This document shows positions 24,789-37,185 of a DNA stretch of 64,000 bases, piece by piece. Origin of the DNA: Bryum argenteum (lineage: Eukaryota; Streptophyta; Bryopsida; Bryales; Bryaceae); the NCBI GenBank assembly GCA_037043015.1, contig CM073323.1, positions 21,542,758 through 21,606,757 on the forward strand, written 5' to 3'. The notes beneath the pieces were generated by a model. It was not told the origin of the DNA. It did no database searches and saw nothing but the letters and a program-made list of their open reading frames with translations. Each line of letters begins with the position of its first letter. Position 1 is the first letter of the stretch. A program made the translations under genes and the position numbers.

Positions 24789-27700
24789 ATGTTTGTGCGG
24801 GTTGGAATCGCGGTGACATGCTCCATTGCAGCATTCACCCTCAACCAGTTGAAAAACAAGCGCGAAGATCAGGACATAGATCCAGGTTAGTTATCCTTTA
24901 AATTTGGAGGATAAATCTTGAATAAGACTTCTATGCAGCGAAAGCAATCTAGTTGATTTTAAAATGGAAGTATGTAGTATGCACTTGCTCAGAGGTGATA
25001 TGATGGTAACGGATACTTGTTGTCCGGCCCGTTGTTCAGCACTTTACTTTAATTTCTACCAATAGACAGTACACTGAAGTCAGAATTTGCTACCATTTTG
25101 TTCAGTGCCGATGTGTTTGTTCATCCTTTTGAACTTCTTCAGGGGCTGGCTTTGACTATACATAACACCTGGATTCAATTTTGGAGGAGAACAAATGTGA
25201 AGTGATTGATCATGGCAGTGACGACGCTCCTAAAGATGTGCCGAGATCGCCGGTACGTGGAAGTGCTCCCTATGGTGCCCATAACTTCTCTTAAATCTTG
25301 CAGTCATGAAGTGAGTTTTTGAAAGCTGTGAAGATTCCGCTGCTCGATCTAATTTTGGCAATCCAACATCTAAATGGAAGAATCTTTGAGGTCAGAGCGC
25401 ACGCTCTCGGCTTATGTCACACTAGATATTATATCTATATGTAAATTCCAGTGCAGTATTAAGTTTATTTTGATAAAGTTCTCTCAGAACTGTTGCTTAA
25501 AGCGGTTCTGATCGGAAAATATCGCTCATTTATTGCTCTAAACAAGGATTATGAAGGTATACCATATGCTCAAGTAAGGAGCAACATTACCTTTATGACT
25601 AAATAGCATGACTGAATAGGGTCGTGAGTCAGCTTCTGGATAACATTGCAAAAGTCACTGAAGTTACTGATGCAGGAGGAAGAAATCAAAAGAATAGACT
25701 CGGCTTCCCCAACTCTGAAGCCAAGTGCTTCTTAGAATGTCGGCAAAGAAAGAGGAGAACAAGGATTCCTCCTCCCCGAATTCGATGCTTTCTTCAAAGG
25801 GGGACTCCGATCCCCCTATGATATGTCCAGGCGGGATCTGCCCAGTCCCCGTGGCGGCTTATCCCCGAACCTACTCGTTGACAAAAATAGAAGTAACAAA
25901 ATTCGAGTTCAAAATCGAGAACATGTTGAGGTGCTTTATAGGGGAGTCGGGCAGACACATCCCGAAACATCATCTGATGAGAACCCGTGTAGCAGACAAC
26001 TGTGCGAGAGGCATGAAGAAGCGGAGGTACCTATTGGCAGCGGCTGTACGGGCACACAATCAAGAGAAGTGGTTGGAACCTTAAGTGATCACGAGCTTAA
26101 TAATGAGGGAGACGAAGCCCCAGCGACCCGCATTTTAGATGTTCGAGAGTGCAGTAGGAAATTAGACTATCTTGAATTAGGTGTGGACGTTCTTGAGCGA
26201 GTGACTTGCAAAGGCTCTGGGGAACCAGAAAGGTCTTTAGATATTAAGTACATAAATGACGACAGAGAGGTCTGTCAAGAGATAGTTATCGAGATGTTGA
26301 GAAATAATATCGCCGAGCTTAAAGAAAGAGAGATGAGATTGGAAGGAGAGCTGCTGGAGTATTACCGCCTACAAGAGAGGGAAGATGAGTATTTGGAATT
26401 AAAGCAGAGGTTTGAAGAGCAGACAGGAACAATCGAAGCCTTAAAAGTTCATAATGAGAACATGGAAGCTGCGGCCAAAGGCATGGCCATCATGATTGTG
26501 GCTAATAACAAATTACTGCAAGAGTTGGTTGATGCACGTGCCATGATTCGAGAGCTTCAGAAACAAGTAGAAAAGAAGGTTGGACAGGCTACTGCGGAGA
26601 TCGCAACGCTGAAGCAAAAGATACTGACTTTAGAGATGAAAGAAACAGAAGATGCAAGAAGAGACGTTGAAAATGAGAGGAAATTACAAGCATTGAGGGA
26701 ACTGGAGGTGGAGGTTGTTGAGTTGCGGCGTACATGCAAGGATATTCAACACCAGAGAAGGGAGCTGACGATAAAACTCTCGGCAATTGATTCTCAAATC
26801 TCGAAGTTGTTGAGATCCAATGAGGTGAATCTCATGCTTGTTAGCACATCTTTTCAAAGTTTTTTGTCGTTTAGAGTTAGTGTTGTCTGCGGTTAATGAG
26901 GGCCTCTCATATGTTGGAACAAGTAAGGCTCGATCTTGATTCAACACCTCTTCTATGTACACTATATAAACACTATTCACAAGCGATTTTAAGAGTAAGA
27001 GCTGGACCTTTGCCATGTTGCCTTCACTGACATCTCGTGACCTGGGGTGCAGCATGCACTTGCGGCTCATACGGAGGAGAAGACAGCTGCTCTGCGGCAA
27101 GCTAACGAGAACCTAAGTCGGCAAGTTGAGGGCTTACAGAACAGCAGATTTAGTGAAGTGGAGGAGCTTGTGTATCTGAGATGGGTCAATGCTTGCCTGA
27201 GGTACGAGCTTCGTAATTTCCATACTCCAGCAGGAAAGCCTACTGCACTAGACCTCAACAAAAATCTGAGCCCTAGATCACAAGCCATGGCCAAGCAGCT
27301 GATGCTGGAGCACGCTGGTCCAAGCCTTCCACCAATGCGCAGTAAACCTCAATCAGAGAGCTGTTACGATAGTACTTCAGAGTCTTCAGCACGTCAAGAA
27401 TCCGATGGATTTGGAGACTTCAGCGATCCATGTTTGAACCTGAGTTCTGGACGAGTTTCTAGGAAGCCTGGCTTTATGCGTAGGTTGAAAAAATGGACTC
27501 GGAGGAAAGAGGACAAGAAGAATGGTGGACATCATGAGCTTTCAAGTCGTGGCTCATCTACTGATAGAGACAAGATCAGCCTGTTACATAATTCTCAAGG
27601 TGAAGGTGAGTTAAAAGGACCCTCGGGGGCCTTGGTTGTTAGAATCAGTAGTAATGCTGTGGAATCAACAACATACGGAGAAAGAGATGCAGCGGATGAC

Positions 27701-30319
27701 TCCTCAACACAGTCTGAAACCTCGAGTGATGGCATTCTTGTGAAGTCTAGTTTAGATATATTTAGGATGACACCCAACCATCCGCTGTCACACGCCAAAC
27801 TTGTAGACAATGATCTCAACGGAGTCGCGGCCTCGTTCCACCTAATGTCTAAATCTGTTCTGGGTTCAGAGCTTGATGAGAAATATCCAGCCTTTAAGGA
27901 CAGACATAAAACAGCTTTGGAAAAGGAAAAGAACATCAAAGAAAAGGCGGCTATGGAAAGAGAGAAAATTACCAAAGAGAAGTCGATCAGCAAGAGAGAG
28001 AATGTCACTCAAGAGATTTCAGTTGATGAGAAAGATCCAATCATTGAAGAATATTCAGCTCTTGAGAAAAAGGAAGTAACCACAGAGAAGACTGAGCATA
28101 ATCCTGAACAGAAAGCATCCGTATCAAGGTATACTGGAGGTGATTCATTGGTTCCGAATTCAATATTCTTGAGAAGCCTGGACGTAGAGCGCAGGCCAGA
28201 ATTGATCTCAGGTGTTGCTAAACGTCTTGAAGTCGCTAAAAAGAGCCCTACTGAGGTGGAGAAGAGGGCCTTACGGAAAGCAAAGCCTGCCCCAAAGCGG
28301 TCATCATCCGGGTCCAATGTCAAATCCCCAGCCCAAGTTCGTAGAGGAGGGCAGGGTCCACCTCCACCACCTCCTCCTCTTCCTCCACCCCGAACTCCTG
28401 GTGTACCTTGTCCACCAGCGCCTCCACCTCGAACACTTGGTGTACCTTGTCCGCCAGCGCCTCCACCAACGCCAGGAACTATCATGAAAGGAATAACCTC
28501 AGAGAAGATGCAGAGAGCTCCAGGGGTAGTCGAATTCTACCAGTCCCTGATGAAACGAGATGCCAAATCTGAAACGTCACCAGGTGCACCTGGTGGAGCA
28601 GCCATCAACCCCGAGGCCCGCACCAACTTGATTGGAGAAATTGAGAAACGTTCTACTCATCAGCTAGCTGTAAGTGTTCATGCTATCTATTTCGTAATGC
28701 TTGCAAATATCCCAAGTTAATGCAGTAGCGGCACAAACTCATCGGAGATGACTATTGAGGATGATATAACTGATTCAGTAAATCTATCTTCGCGAGTACT
28801 TCTTGTCATGTTATGGTTTTCTACCTGACGAGGAATCTATTGGACTGATTCTCAACTGTAATTCTTTCCATGATGCACTCAACTGTCGAATTGTATAGTG
28901 AATTAAAATTGCATCTTGTGCAGATCAAAGCAGATGTTGAGACTCAAGGGGAATTTGTCGAGTCCCTAGCAACTGAAGTTCGTGCGGCTTCATTTTTTGA
29001 TATCCAAGAACTTGTGGAGTTCGTTAACTGGCTTGACGATGAGTTGTCCTTCTTGGTAAAACATCATAATCACCTCATTACCAAAAACTAATTAGCTCCT
29101 CATCTAGTAACTCAACCCAACTGAAGTTGTATTTTATGGAAGGCATTGTTACTAAAACCGATTTTAGAAAATGTTGTTTGTAAAGTTGGCATAAGTAATC
29201 CTCAGCAAAAATAGAGCCTTCTTAGGTCCCCACATTACCAGTATGACAGCATTAAACGTGATAAAAGTGTGTTGCTGCTACTTGATACTAGTATTACATC
29301 AATCATGGCCTCATGGGCCTCAAGTTTAGCATGACGATGTCGCCTGTAATTTCCTGTGGCCTAAGACTAAATAAGTCGTGTCATGCCTTTGATCATGGCC
29401 TTGACATGCGAACTTGAGAGTATTCTCTTCACTATCTAATGCCTAATTGATTTTGTAAAACCTTCGCGATGATATTACAGGTCGACGAGCGAGCTGTATT
29501 GAAGCATTTTGACTGGCCAGAAGGGAAGGCAGATGCACTTCAAGAAGCCTCTTTCGAATATCGAGACCTCAAAAAACTCCAAGACGAAGTATCTGCATTT
29601 GAAGACAAACGGGAACTGCCTTGTGAAGCAGCTCTCAAGAAGATTCTCAAGTGTCTAGAGAAGTGAGTATCTGCTGACGTCAACAACACTGCTCAACCTG
29701 TACTATGGGTTTGCATTTTAATTGCCTCCGGTCTTTGAGCTGACTACCGACCGTCTGTTTAGAAACAGGATGGAGCAAAGCGTTTATGCCCTACTTCGGA
29801 CTCGGGACATGGCTATAGCTCGGTACAAAGACTTCGGGGTTCCTACGCAATGGATACTTGATACGGGTTTAGTTGGAAAGGTATCGGAAGTCACACCTTT
29901 AAACTGTAAATTCATCTGAGAAGTGACTGGGCTCGAAGATCTAAGAACTAGAATCTGATGACTGCAAATGATGTCGATTGTTTCCAATTTCTCATCATTT
30001 TCCTCTTTCGGCAGATTAAGGAGGCAACTGTAAGGCTAGCCCGTCTTTACATGAAGAGAGTGTCAGGCGAGCTAGACCAAATCGTAGCACGGTCAGAGAA
30101 GGAGCCCTTACATGAATTCCTACTCCTACAAGGGGTTCGATTTGCCTTCCGCGTTCATCAGGTAAGCAGAAATCAAACAAAACTCATCACTTCATATTGC
30201 ACATTCTCAAAAGTGAGTCTTCCTTATCGAAATCAATTTTGTCAACGCAGTTTGTTGGAGGATTCGATGCTGAAAGCATGGCAGCTTTTGAAGCGTTACG
30301 AAACCGTGCTCAGACATAG
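24789..30319 (+). CDS. CHUP1: CHUP1-like chloroplast-positioning protein, nine exons
   Basis: CHUP1 anchors chloroplasts to short actin filaments through profilin and actin binding at the outer envelope. Exons: 24,789-24,885; 25,143-25,252; 25,736 (or 25,676)-26,824; 27,053-28,669; 28,924-29,055; 29,481-29,662; 29,769-29,880; 30,015-30,161; 30,251-30,319. All borders are GT/AG and every phase closes, giving 1,184 codons. The first exon encodes the hydrophobic envelope anchor (MFVRVGIAVTCSIAAFTL). A coiled coil follows (about residues 160-500), with LEGELLEYY, then RFSEVEELVYLRWVNACLRYELRN, a proline-rich stretch at 28,355-28,480, VVEFYQSLMKRD, and the conserved C-terminus (KADVETQG, VDERAVLKHFDWPEGKAD, EQSVYALLRTRDMAI, LLQGVRFAFRVHQ, FVGGFDAESM). 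A TAA at 25,163-25,165 interrupts exon 2 in frame. A TAG at 25,733-25,735 is avoided only if the acceptor ending there is used. The rest is clean. Confidence 0.85.
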
Positions 30320-31386
30320 TTGCGTCGATTGCCAACATCTCCCATGTCGCTACATGTTTTATAGATTTCTCAATGAAGGCTACCATCTCCCCGAGGTGCA
30401 GATGAGAGTTACTGTTAATAGTTACTGCTTCTAACTGAAGTAGAAATCTACAGAAAAGTCTTGAGCTGCAAAGAGGATGTCCCTGCTCTTATGTACAATA
30501 TGTTAAAATTGTTCACTTCAGCCCTATCTGCAAGGTAACTTATATTACATTCCGTCACAATCCAGTTACTCAAAACTTACATTGTGTATGCGACAGAGTT
30601 TTGCATATTTGATTGTTCTGACAACGTCTACCAAATTTATGAGCCTCGTGTTCTAATTAAAAGGTACAATTACGAACCCTCCATAAGTCCACAGCGACCA
30701 GAGCTTCAGTGTAGTTACCCCGTCCCTCGTGCTAACAATGTCATAACAACTTGGATACGCGAGCCTTATCGTCAGTCAGTCATTAAATCAGCACATGGAT
30801 GTCAAAAAAAGAAATATGCTTGAACGATCGATAGCCTCATTAGTCATTACCATATTCGTTTCGAAGTTCTCTAAAGTGCAGTCTCCCTTTCACATGCATG
30901 TGATGTATTAAGCATTAAATTTGCGTTAAATTCAAAACAATGAGTGCTAAGCATATATTACTTGATAGATAAGTCATGGTTAAGTATTCAAAGTCTGACC
31001 CAGATACTAACCTGGCTACTTTGGATTAGTGATTGTCTCACCGTAGCATTGTTTTCTTTCAGCAGTCGTTGTGATATATCGAGTAGATGATGTAAGAGCT
31101 GATGGAGGCATGCGGAAACATGTAGAGAATGATGAAATCCTTGCACGATATTATTCACACAACAATCTCAATTGTATATTTTGCATTAACTTTGGTACTA
31201 GATTTGTCAAACGAAATTTAAGACGTTCACAATCAGTTGATCATTGATCGATGTATCCGCAATACGAGTTGTGTGATATAACTCGCAGCTGCTTCATAGG
31301 CTTAATGGATTGCTTCACCGTAACATTGATTGTTCAATCGATCAAAGGAGTGTTCTGTCAGGCTCTGAAACACGCCATAGCCAGCC
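30320..31386. other. 3' flank of the CHUP1-like gene
   Basis: It probably includes the 3' untranslated region and polyadenylation signals of the CHUP1-like gene, then intergenic DNA. A short frame at 30,584-30,823 shows no motif. No repeat was recognised. Confidence 0.45.
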
Positions 31387-31908
31387 ATGGCGGTGGCGCT
31401 GCTAGGAGTACTACTAAAACTACTTCTGGTGGCGCAGCTTTCTGGGTCTACTGTAGTCGGGGCGCAGCAATATGGGCGCCAGTAGTCGAGCATGGTGGAC
31501 GGGTTTCTGCGGCCCCAGAACGCTGCGCGGGCGCAGCTGGGCCTGCCGCAATTGCAGTGGGACGCGCGTCTAGCCAACTACGCGCAGGGTTGGGCCAACT
31601 AGCGGCGTGCCGTCGACGACTGCCGCCTACAGCACTCGGGCGGGTCTTACGGCGAGAACATCTTCTAGGGCGCCGGGAAAGCGTGGCAACCCGCCGAAGC
31701 TGCCAATGCGTGGGTGAACGAGCGTCAGTGGTATCGCTACTATAGCAACTCATGCGCTTATTAGAACAAGTGCGGGCATTACACGCAAGTGGTATGGCGC
31801 GGCACCACTCGCGTTGGCTGTGGCCGATCCATCTGCAACGATGGCAACATCTTCATGACTTGTAATTATTACCCCTTTGGAAACTAGGTCAGCCAACGGC
31901 CCTATTGA
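31387..31908 (+). pseudogene. CAP/PR-1-like secreted protein gene with five in-frame TAG codons
   Basis: One continuous frame of 173 codons ends at TGA 31,906-31,908. It starts with a signal peptide (MAVALLGVLLKLLLVAQLSG) and has the CAP core in order: [63 protein letters not shown] and CNYYP. The length suits plant PR-1, a secreted sterol-binding, defence-associated protein. Five TAG codons interrupt it at 31,483, 31,600, 31,666, 31,762 and 31,885, with no frameshift. Positions such as NIF-stop-G and YAN/GWAN-stop are normally Trp, Gln or similar in the family. The local codon usage is GC-rich, unlike the flanks. It is most simply a methylated, deaminated pseudogene; read-through is conceivable but not supported. 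Confidence 0.85.
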
Positions 31909-32579
31909 CCCTTCCATTCTTCCTTTCGTAGTGTAGCTTAGACATTCTTAGAATGGATTGAAGATTTTCTCTACCAGACACTTAGCAGTTAGCACAGCAT
32001 TCCCTCGGAATGATTTATTGGTCTTTACTCGCAATGAGGTATATAGTGGTTTAAATTGCTGCCTCAACGTCTTTATGGACAAAATTTGTATCGAGCTACA
32101 AATCCATCCATTCTTCCTGTTGTAGAATTCGCTTCGATGGCTTAATCAGTCTTGAAGTGGATCATTGTCCTTCTCTGCCAGTTGCGTAGCATATCATTTC
32201 ACGGGAATTCCTGGAATGGTCGATGCTCGTGAGCTACATAATAATAGCTGCCTTAACGCATTTGTGAATAGAATTCATATCAAGCTACTCATCTATTTAG
32301 ATGTTTTTGGTTATTGTTCTTCTCTGCCAGGGACGCAGCATCACATTCCGTTAGAATTCCTAGGATTATTGGTGCTCCTTACTTGTAGAGAGGTACGTAA
32401 TAGTTTGAGTAGCTGCCTCAACGCACTTGTGAACAAAATTCATTTCAAGCTACTCATTATCTTCACATCGCTGCTTCCATTCATTGGCAAGGACTCCCTT
32501 ATCAGCTATTTTCTTCTTTCCTCTAGTAACTGAGTCTCAAGTGCCAATCGTGTTGTCTTTTCCGAATCATAAATGGCTG
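31909..32579. other. Intergenic DNA with three diverged tandem units
   Basis: Apart from the repeat units listed separately, nothing is recognised. The 122-codon frame at 32,165-32,533 runs through the repeat and is not supported as a gene. Confidence 0.5.
31975..32470. repeat. Three diverged tandem units of about 150-170 bp
   Basis: Units start near 31,978, 32,165 and 32,317. They share, in order, CTCTGCCAG-like, a GCA(G/T)CA(C/T)ATTCC-like block, AGCTGCCT(C/T)AACGCA and AAATTCAT(T/A)TCAAGCTACTCAT. The first unit is the most diverged. Confidence 0.6.
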
Positions 32580-33424
32580 CACAAGTAAGAGCTTTTCTTT
32601 CTCTTTTACCAACCTACTCTCCGTCTTGCTCATGGTTGCCTCCCGCTCCCGACTATCCGTCAGCTGCTCGCGTAGAACTTCTAAATCCTTAGCTTACGCA
32701 AGCTTCTCTTTAAGAAGAGCCTGAGTTTTGCGGGGCTCCTTCAGCACACTCCTCTCCTTGGCCATCTCTTCAGTCAGACTCTTAATGGTTTCTTTTAGAG
32801 AGCTCAACTCTAGCTGTAACCTTTGAACTCGCTCCTCATCCTATGCCTTTATCTGCTCATATTCCTTTGAATCCTATTCAGCGTCGTCTATTAATGTACT
32901 TCTTTCACGCTCTAAGGATTCTCCGTTTGTCACTGCAAGCCTTCTAGACGAGTCGAGTTATATTCATGCTTCTCATTCTCTCTATCTTTCGCTTCCAGAA
33001 CTTCTCTATTGGTTTCTTCAGCATGAGTTAAAACATTCATCTTTTCTATCACTAATACTTCTAACTCACGCTTACTCAGCTCTGTCAAACTAGCCTTGTG
33101 ATTAGCAGCCTCGGCCTCCACATTGGTCACAACGAGTGTTGGTGTTGCTCTTGTTCCTGGCCTCACTACAAGATTCAGATCACTACATGTGGGAATTGTA
33201 TACGTCGTCGTCTTGCTCCTGGGCGTTCGTGCTCTCGCTTTGCATGTACCTGATGTTGGAACAGTTGCACACAGTTCTGGTGTTGTCGTTCTTACCACGG
33301 CTGCTACCTCCTTCATCTTCGCAGAATCGCAGGTGTAGTCTGTAGGGAATTCCTTACAGCCTCTTGTACAGCTACCGCAACCAATAATGGAACACTTGCA
33401 GCTGGAGGTGAATCCTCCTGTCAA
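32580..33424 (-). pseudogene. Coiled-coil protein gene, 3' part, decayed
   Basis: The minus strand encodes a long Glu/Lys/Leu-rich coiled coil. One frame covers 33,424-32,930. After a frame change near 32,945 it continues to about 32,580 with heptads such as RLQLELSSLKETIKSLTEEM and LEVLREQLTDSREREATMSK. Three in-frame stops (TAG, TAG, TAA) fall where Gln fits the coil. The 5' part appears to lie at 38,330-39,110 on the same strand, beyond the GC-rich insertion. Function is unknown. A transposon-encoded structural protein is possible, since the neighbouring GC-rich insert encodes a protein with a similar plan (conserved head, low-complexity linker, coiled coil). Confidence 0.5.
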
Positions 33425-33775
33425 ACCTCATTTTTTCGTTTTTGCCTCGATTTGGTCCGGATAGTGTTTAGTAATAGCTAATTAGCGAAAAAAAAGTCCT
33501 CATTCCCGCCTAAAAGGGTAATGACCGGGTAAGGTTAGCCTAACCAGGAACTTGCCTACCCGGGAGCATCCTTAAGCGTAGTGGGCAGGATAGGGTAGCG
33601 GGATTTTTAAACTTTCTTCTGCCTTTTAGTCTTCGCTTTTAAACCAGGGCCCGGCCTCACCATACTTAGTCCAATCGCTGAGTGCCCGGGTAGGGCCTGG
33701 CCGACCGTTCGCGGGTTGACCCCAACTCGGGAAGACAGGTACTGACCCGGCTTGCGCCGATCGGACATGTGCCGA

Positions 33776-33840
33776 CCGGACATGATCGGTCCGGGTATGA
33801 CCGGTCCGGGTACGATCGGTCCGGGTACGACCCGGACGGT
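33776..33840. repeat. 15-bp tandem repeat (CGGTCCGGGTA unit)
   Basis: Three to four units of GATCGGTCCGGGTAC or close variants in a row. They produce the repeated Gly-Pro-Ile/Val pattern of a minus-strand shadow frame. Confidence 0.8.
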
Positions 33841-34180
33841 TATGGCCCGGCCAGCTATGGCCGGCCGGTTATCGATGACCGGAGAGGCCGCCGGGTAGAA
33901 GGACGGGTCAGGCGGAGAAACCACCGGTGGCGGCGCCGACAGTCCCGGGCTGACAAGCCCGTGATTAATATGGCGCCGCCAAAAGTACCTCCACCTCCCC
34001 CACTCTCTTTTGTCGTTAGCGGCGCGGAAAGGGCCGTTACCCTCCTTTTCGCAATTCCCTCCCCCTTCTTCCTCGTTCTGCGTGCGCTGTGCCGACATTG
34101 CCGCTCCCCACATTTTCGCACGTTCCTGCTCCACGCGGCCGCTCTGCACGCCATAGCCCGGAGAGGAGGAGTACGGAGAC

Positions 34181-37100
34181 ATGGCCGGAGAGCGGGCTTC
34201 ACGAGTACGGAGTAAGATTATCCAGGCTGGCATCCCAATGGCGGTGGATGCCCGGGCGCAGTTGGTACAGGACCTAACGCGGATGGGGTGCGTGGGATTA
34301 TACTGGGTGCCTTGGAATGTGGAGGACGCAGGGATTATCGAGGAGGCCGTGTCCGGGCAGGATCCACCAACTTTCGCCGACAACCCTGTCCGGGCCAAGC
34401 CGCATTTTTGGCAGGAGGCGTGCTGGAGGGCGACGTACGGCTTTCCGGACTCCTCCACCGGGTACATTCAGGTGAGGAATGATCCCTCCCTCGGCGGGAT
34501 GTTCCACAACCCCGCGCACGAGCACGACGGCTACAGAGTGGAGGATTGTGTGAATGCTCGGGAGCGGCGTCTGCTGAGGTTCCTGGCCCCGATCCTCAAC
34601 CCGGAGAAGCCGCAGTTTGTGTCTAACAGACTCCTGAAGTGGAGTCCTACCTGGGCCGGAAGCGCGTAGGATGGGGGCACATCCTTGAGGAGGTGATCGT
34701 CCGGGCCTCAAAGAAGGCCGCCAGTGCGAAGGGTTGTCCCCTGGCACCATACGTGTACCACCTGTACGCGCATTACGAGTGCCTCAATCCGGGCGAGATC
34801 ACCCTCCTCGGGATGCTCATGGAGGGCAGACGGGACATGTTTCCCGGGGAGCAGATTCCCGAGGTAGGAGTCCCTGCTGCAGCCAAGCTACTCCCCAGGA
34901 TGCCTGCCCCCGGAGCAGGGGCACTCCCACCACCTCCACCTCCTGCACCACCAGGACCGCCGGGCCCAGGGGAGCAGAGGCCTCGGAGGACAGGGATGGT
35001 GGCACCCCAACTAGGGGATGAGGGAGCACCAGGACCCGGTGCAGGAGGAGCGGCCATACTACGGCAGAGGGAGGTCGCTCCGCTACCCCGCCCGGAGGGA
35101 GCCACCACACCCCGGCCAGCCACCGCCCACCGGATGGCAACCCGGAGTGGAGCTGCAACTGGATCAAGCCACCAAAGCCCGATCCTACCCGGACTAGAGG
35201 AGAGCTCCCCAGTAGCTATGGCGACCCCTCCGACCTCCGTGATTGCCTCTCCACCGCCTCTTAGGCCAGTACAAGGGAACGACAGTTACGGAGAGGAGCT
35301 CCCTGTCCTACACAGGAGGAAATCCGGACGGGTCCTAAGGTTTGTGGAGGCTGAGCCTTCCTCTCCACCAGGAAGACAGGAAGTGGAGACTGCAGCTTAG
35401 CCAGGAGAGGCCGAAGCGGAAAGGGCTTCCCCACGAGGAGATCCTACCCCGGAAGCACAGACTCCTACCCGGGAAGTGCAGGTTGAGAGCATCCCTGCCG
35501 GAGTTCTTCTCCTGGCAGATAGTCCGGTAGGAGACCCCGTGCCACCGCCAGCTGCGGGAGGAATCGAGTGGGGGGACCCAAAGTATGCCAAGAAAAGGAG
35601 GGCAGACCTCCCCTCCGAGAGTCCTCGACCCCGGATTTGGAGGAAGCTCACCAGGCCCAGGGAGGACACTACCCCGACCCCTGCTGCTTCCCCTGCTGTC
35701 CGGGCCGAACCCCTCGAGCCGGTTGTCAGGGCAATCCCGGCCGTCCAGCGACCCACTTCGTCCGGGGAAGGAGACGTCCGGAGGAAGGGAAAGAGGGTAA
35801 TGGAGGAGTCCTCAGACTCGGAGGAGGAGGGGGCGACCGGACAGCACTCTCCTGTCCCCGCTACCCGGGCACAAGGAGAGACGGCACCGGCCAACACCAC
35901 CCGGTTACCCGGGTGGGATGACTTCACTCCGCGGAGGCCGGAGATTGACCCACGCCTCCCGGTGCCCCCATTCCGGATAACGGAGGAACACCCCCTGCAA
36001 CCGATCGCCCATGCCCTGCACGTATGCACGCAGGAGCATCTGCAGATGCATAAGGTCCTGCGCGGGATATCCATAGCACTCCGGACTGGCCAGGTGGAGC
36101 GGTACCCCGACATGGTGCGGGAGTTAGTCCAAGAGAATGCGGCAGCCCGGGCAAGCATCAACGAGAGGTCCCTCATCATCCTACGGCAAGCCCGGGAAAT
36201 CCAGCAGTTGGAAGAGGAACTGTCCAAGCAGCAGGGGTACGCTCGGCAACACCTTTTCGGGCTCAGGAGGTTTCTGTACGCACCTGGAGAGGCCCAACTG
36301 AAGGCTCAGCTGCTCGATGCCCAATTCCAGGCATCGGGATCGGACCTCCCAACCCGGATGGCGGCATACATGAAGAAAGCCGCGGAGAGGATGGAAGGAG
36401 CCCTCCAGGAGATGAGGACCCTCATCGGGGAGATGGCTAAGGCCTTTCCGGGAGAAGCACCCCCACCGGAGGTAGTTGAGAACCCTCCTACCCGGGCAGT
36501 ACCTGGGGCCACTGAGGCTGCCAGGACAGATGAAGAGGAGTCCGCCGACCCCGTGGCAATGGAGGAGCCAGTTCCTCCAACCACCCTCAGCCCGGAGAAA
36601 GTCCAAACCGGTGTGGACACCCTGGCACCCCCCCATGAAGAAGGCCAAGGGCGGAAGGAGCCGGCCAGGGGAGAAATACCCCATGAGGAGAAGGCTACCC
36701 GGGTAGAGGAGGTAGGCAGTGGGGTGAGGGCTTACCCACCCGCCCCACCGGAGAGGATTGTGGACCCCGGGGATAAGAGCCCTGCTCCCGTCCCGGAGGC
36801 CACGATCCAACCAGGGGAAGAAGGGAGGACCGATCTCCGCCCATCCGGACAGGGGTCGGAGGCATCACCAGCCCTCCTAGGACCGGAGGCAGTTCCCCTG
36901 TCCGGATCCCCTACTCTTGAGGCATCCCCGGGGTTAACCCACACCTCGGAGACTACCCTCCTCGTTCCCGAGGAGCTTGTGGAGGTCCCGGAGACCGGAG
37001 AGGTGATTCCGGATACCTCGGCCCCCACCCCTTCCGGAGATACTGAGATCGTGGAGGGTGGAGAATTCTTCCCGGTACGTGGCGAGGGGGAAGAAGAAGA

Positions 37101-37185
37101 GATCACCTCCCAACCCGGGCCGAAGGCGCAGGAAGACAGCACCTCCGCGACTACCGTCAGAATGGAGGAGGATGATCAGGGTTGA
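34181..37185 (+). pseudogene. Unrecognised ~1,000-codon element protein, one frameshift and one TAG
   Basis: Three open segments join into one product. 34,181-34,669 encodes a globular head (HFWQEACWRATYGFPDSSTG, VEDCVNARERRLLRFLAPIL). After a single frame change at about 34,624-34,660 the head continues as VESYLGRKRVGWGHILEEVI and PYVYHLYAHYECL. A Pro/Ala/Gly-rich linker reaches TAG at 35,398-35,400. The same frame then runs open to 37,185, with an acidic Ser/Pro-rich part, a coiled coil at about 36,000-36,440 (EIQQLEEELSKQQ) and a Pro/Glu-rich tail. The TAG follows ETAA, and CAG would fit. I do not recognise the family. Layout suggests a gag-like or structural protein of the surrounding GC-rich element. 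Translational recoding at the frame change is possible but unproven. Confidence 0.55.

Noticed and set aside
33607..34467. 286-codon minus-strand frame
   Set aside because: It lies in the GC-rich block, is partly a translation of the 15-bp tandem repeat, and overlaps the better-supported plus-strand frame.
35397..37142. Long minus-strand frames opposite the GC-rich element gene
   Set aside because: These are shadows of the plus-strand reading frame in GC-rich sequence, which continues through 37,185 with coherent domain order.
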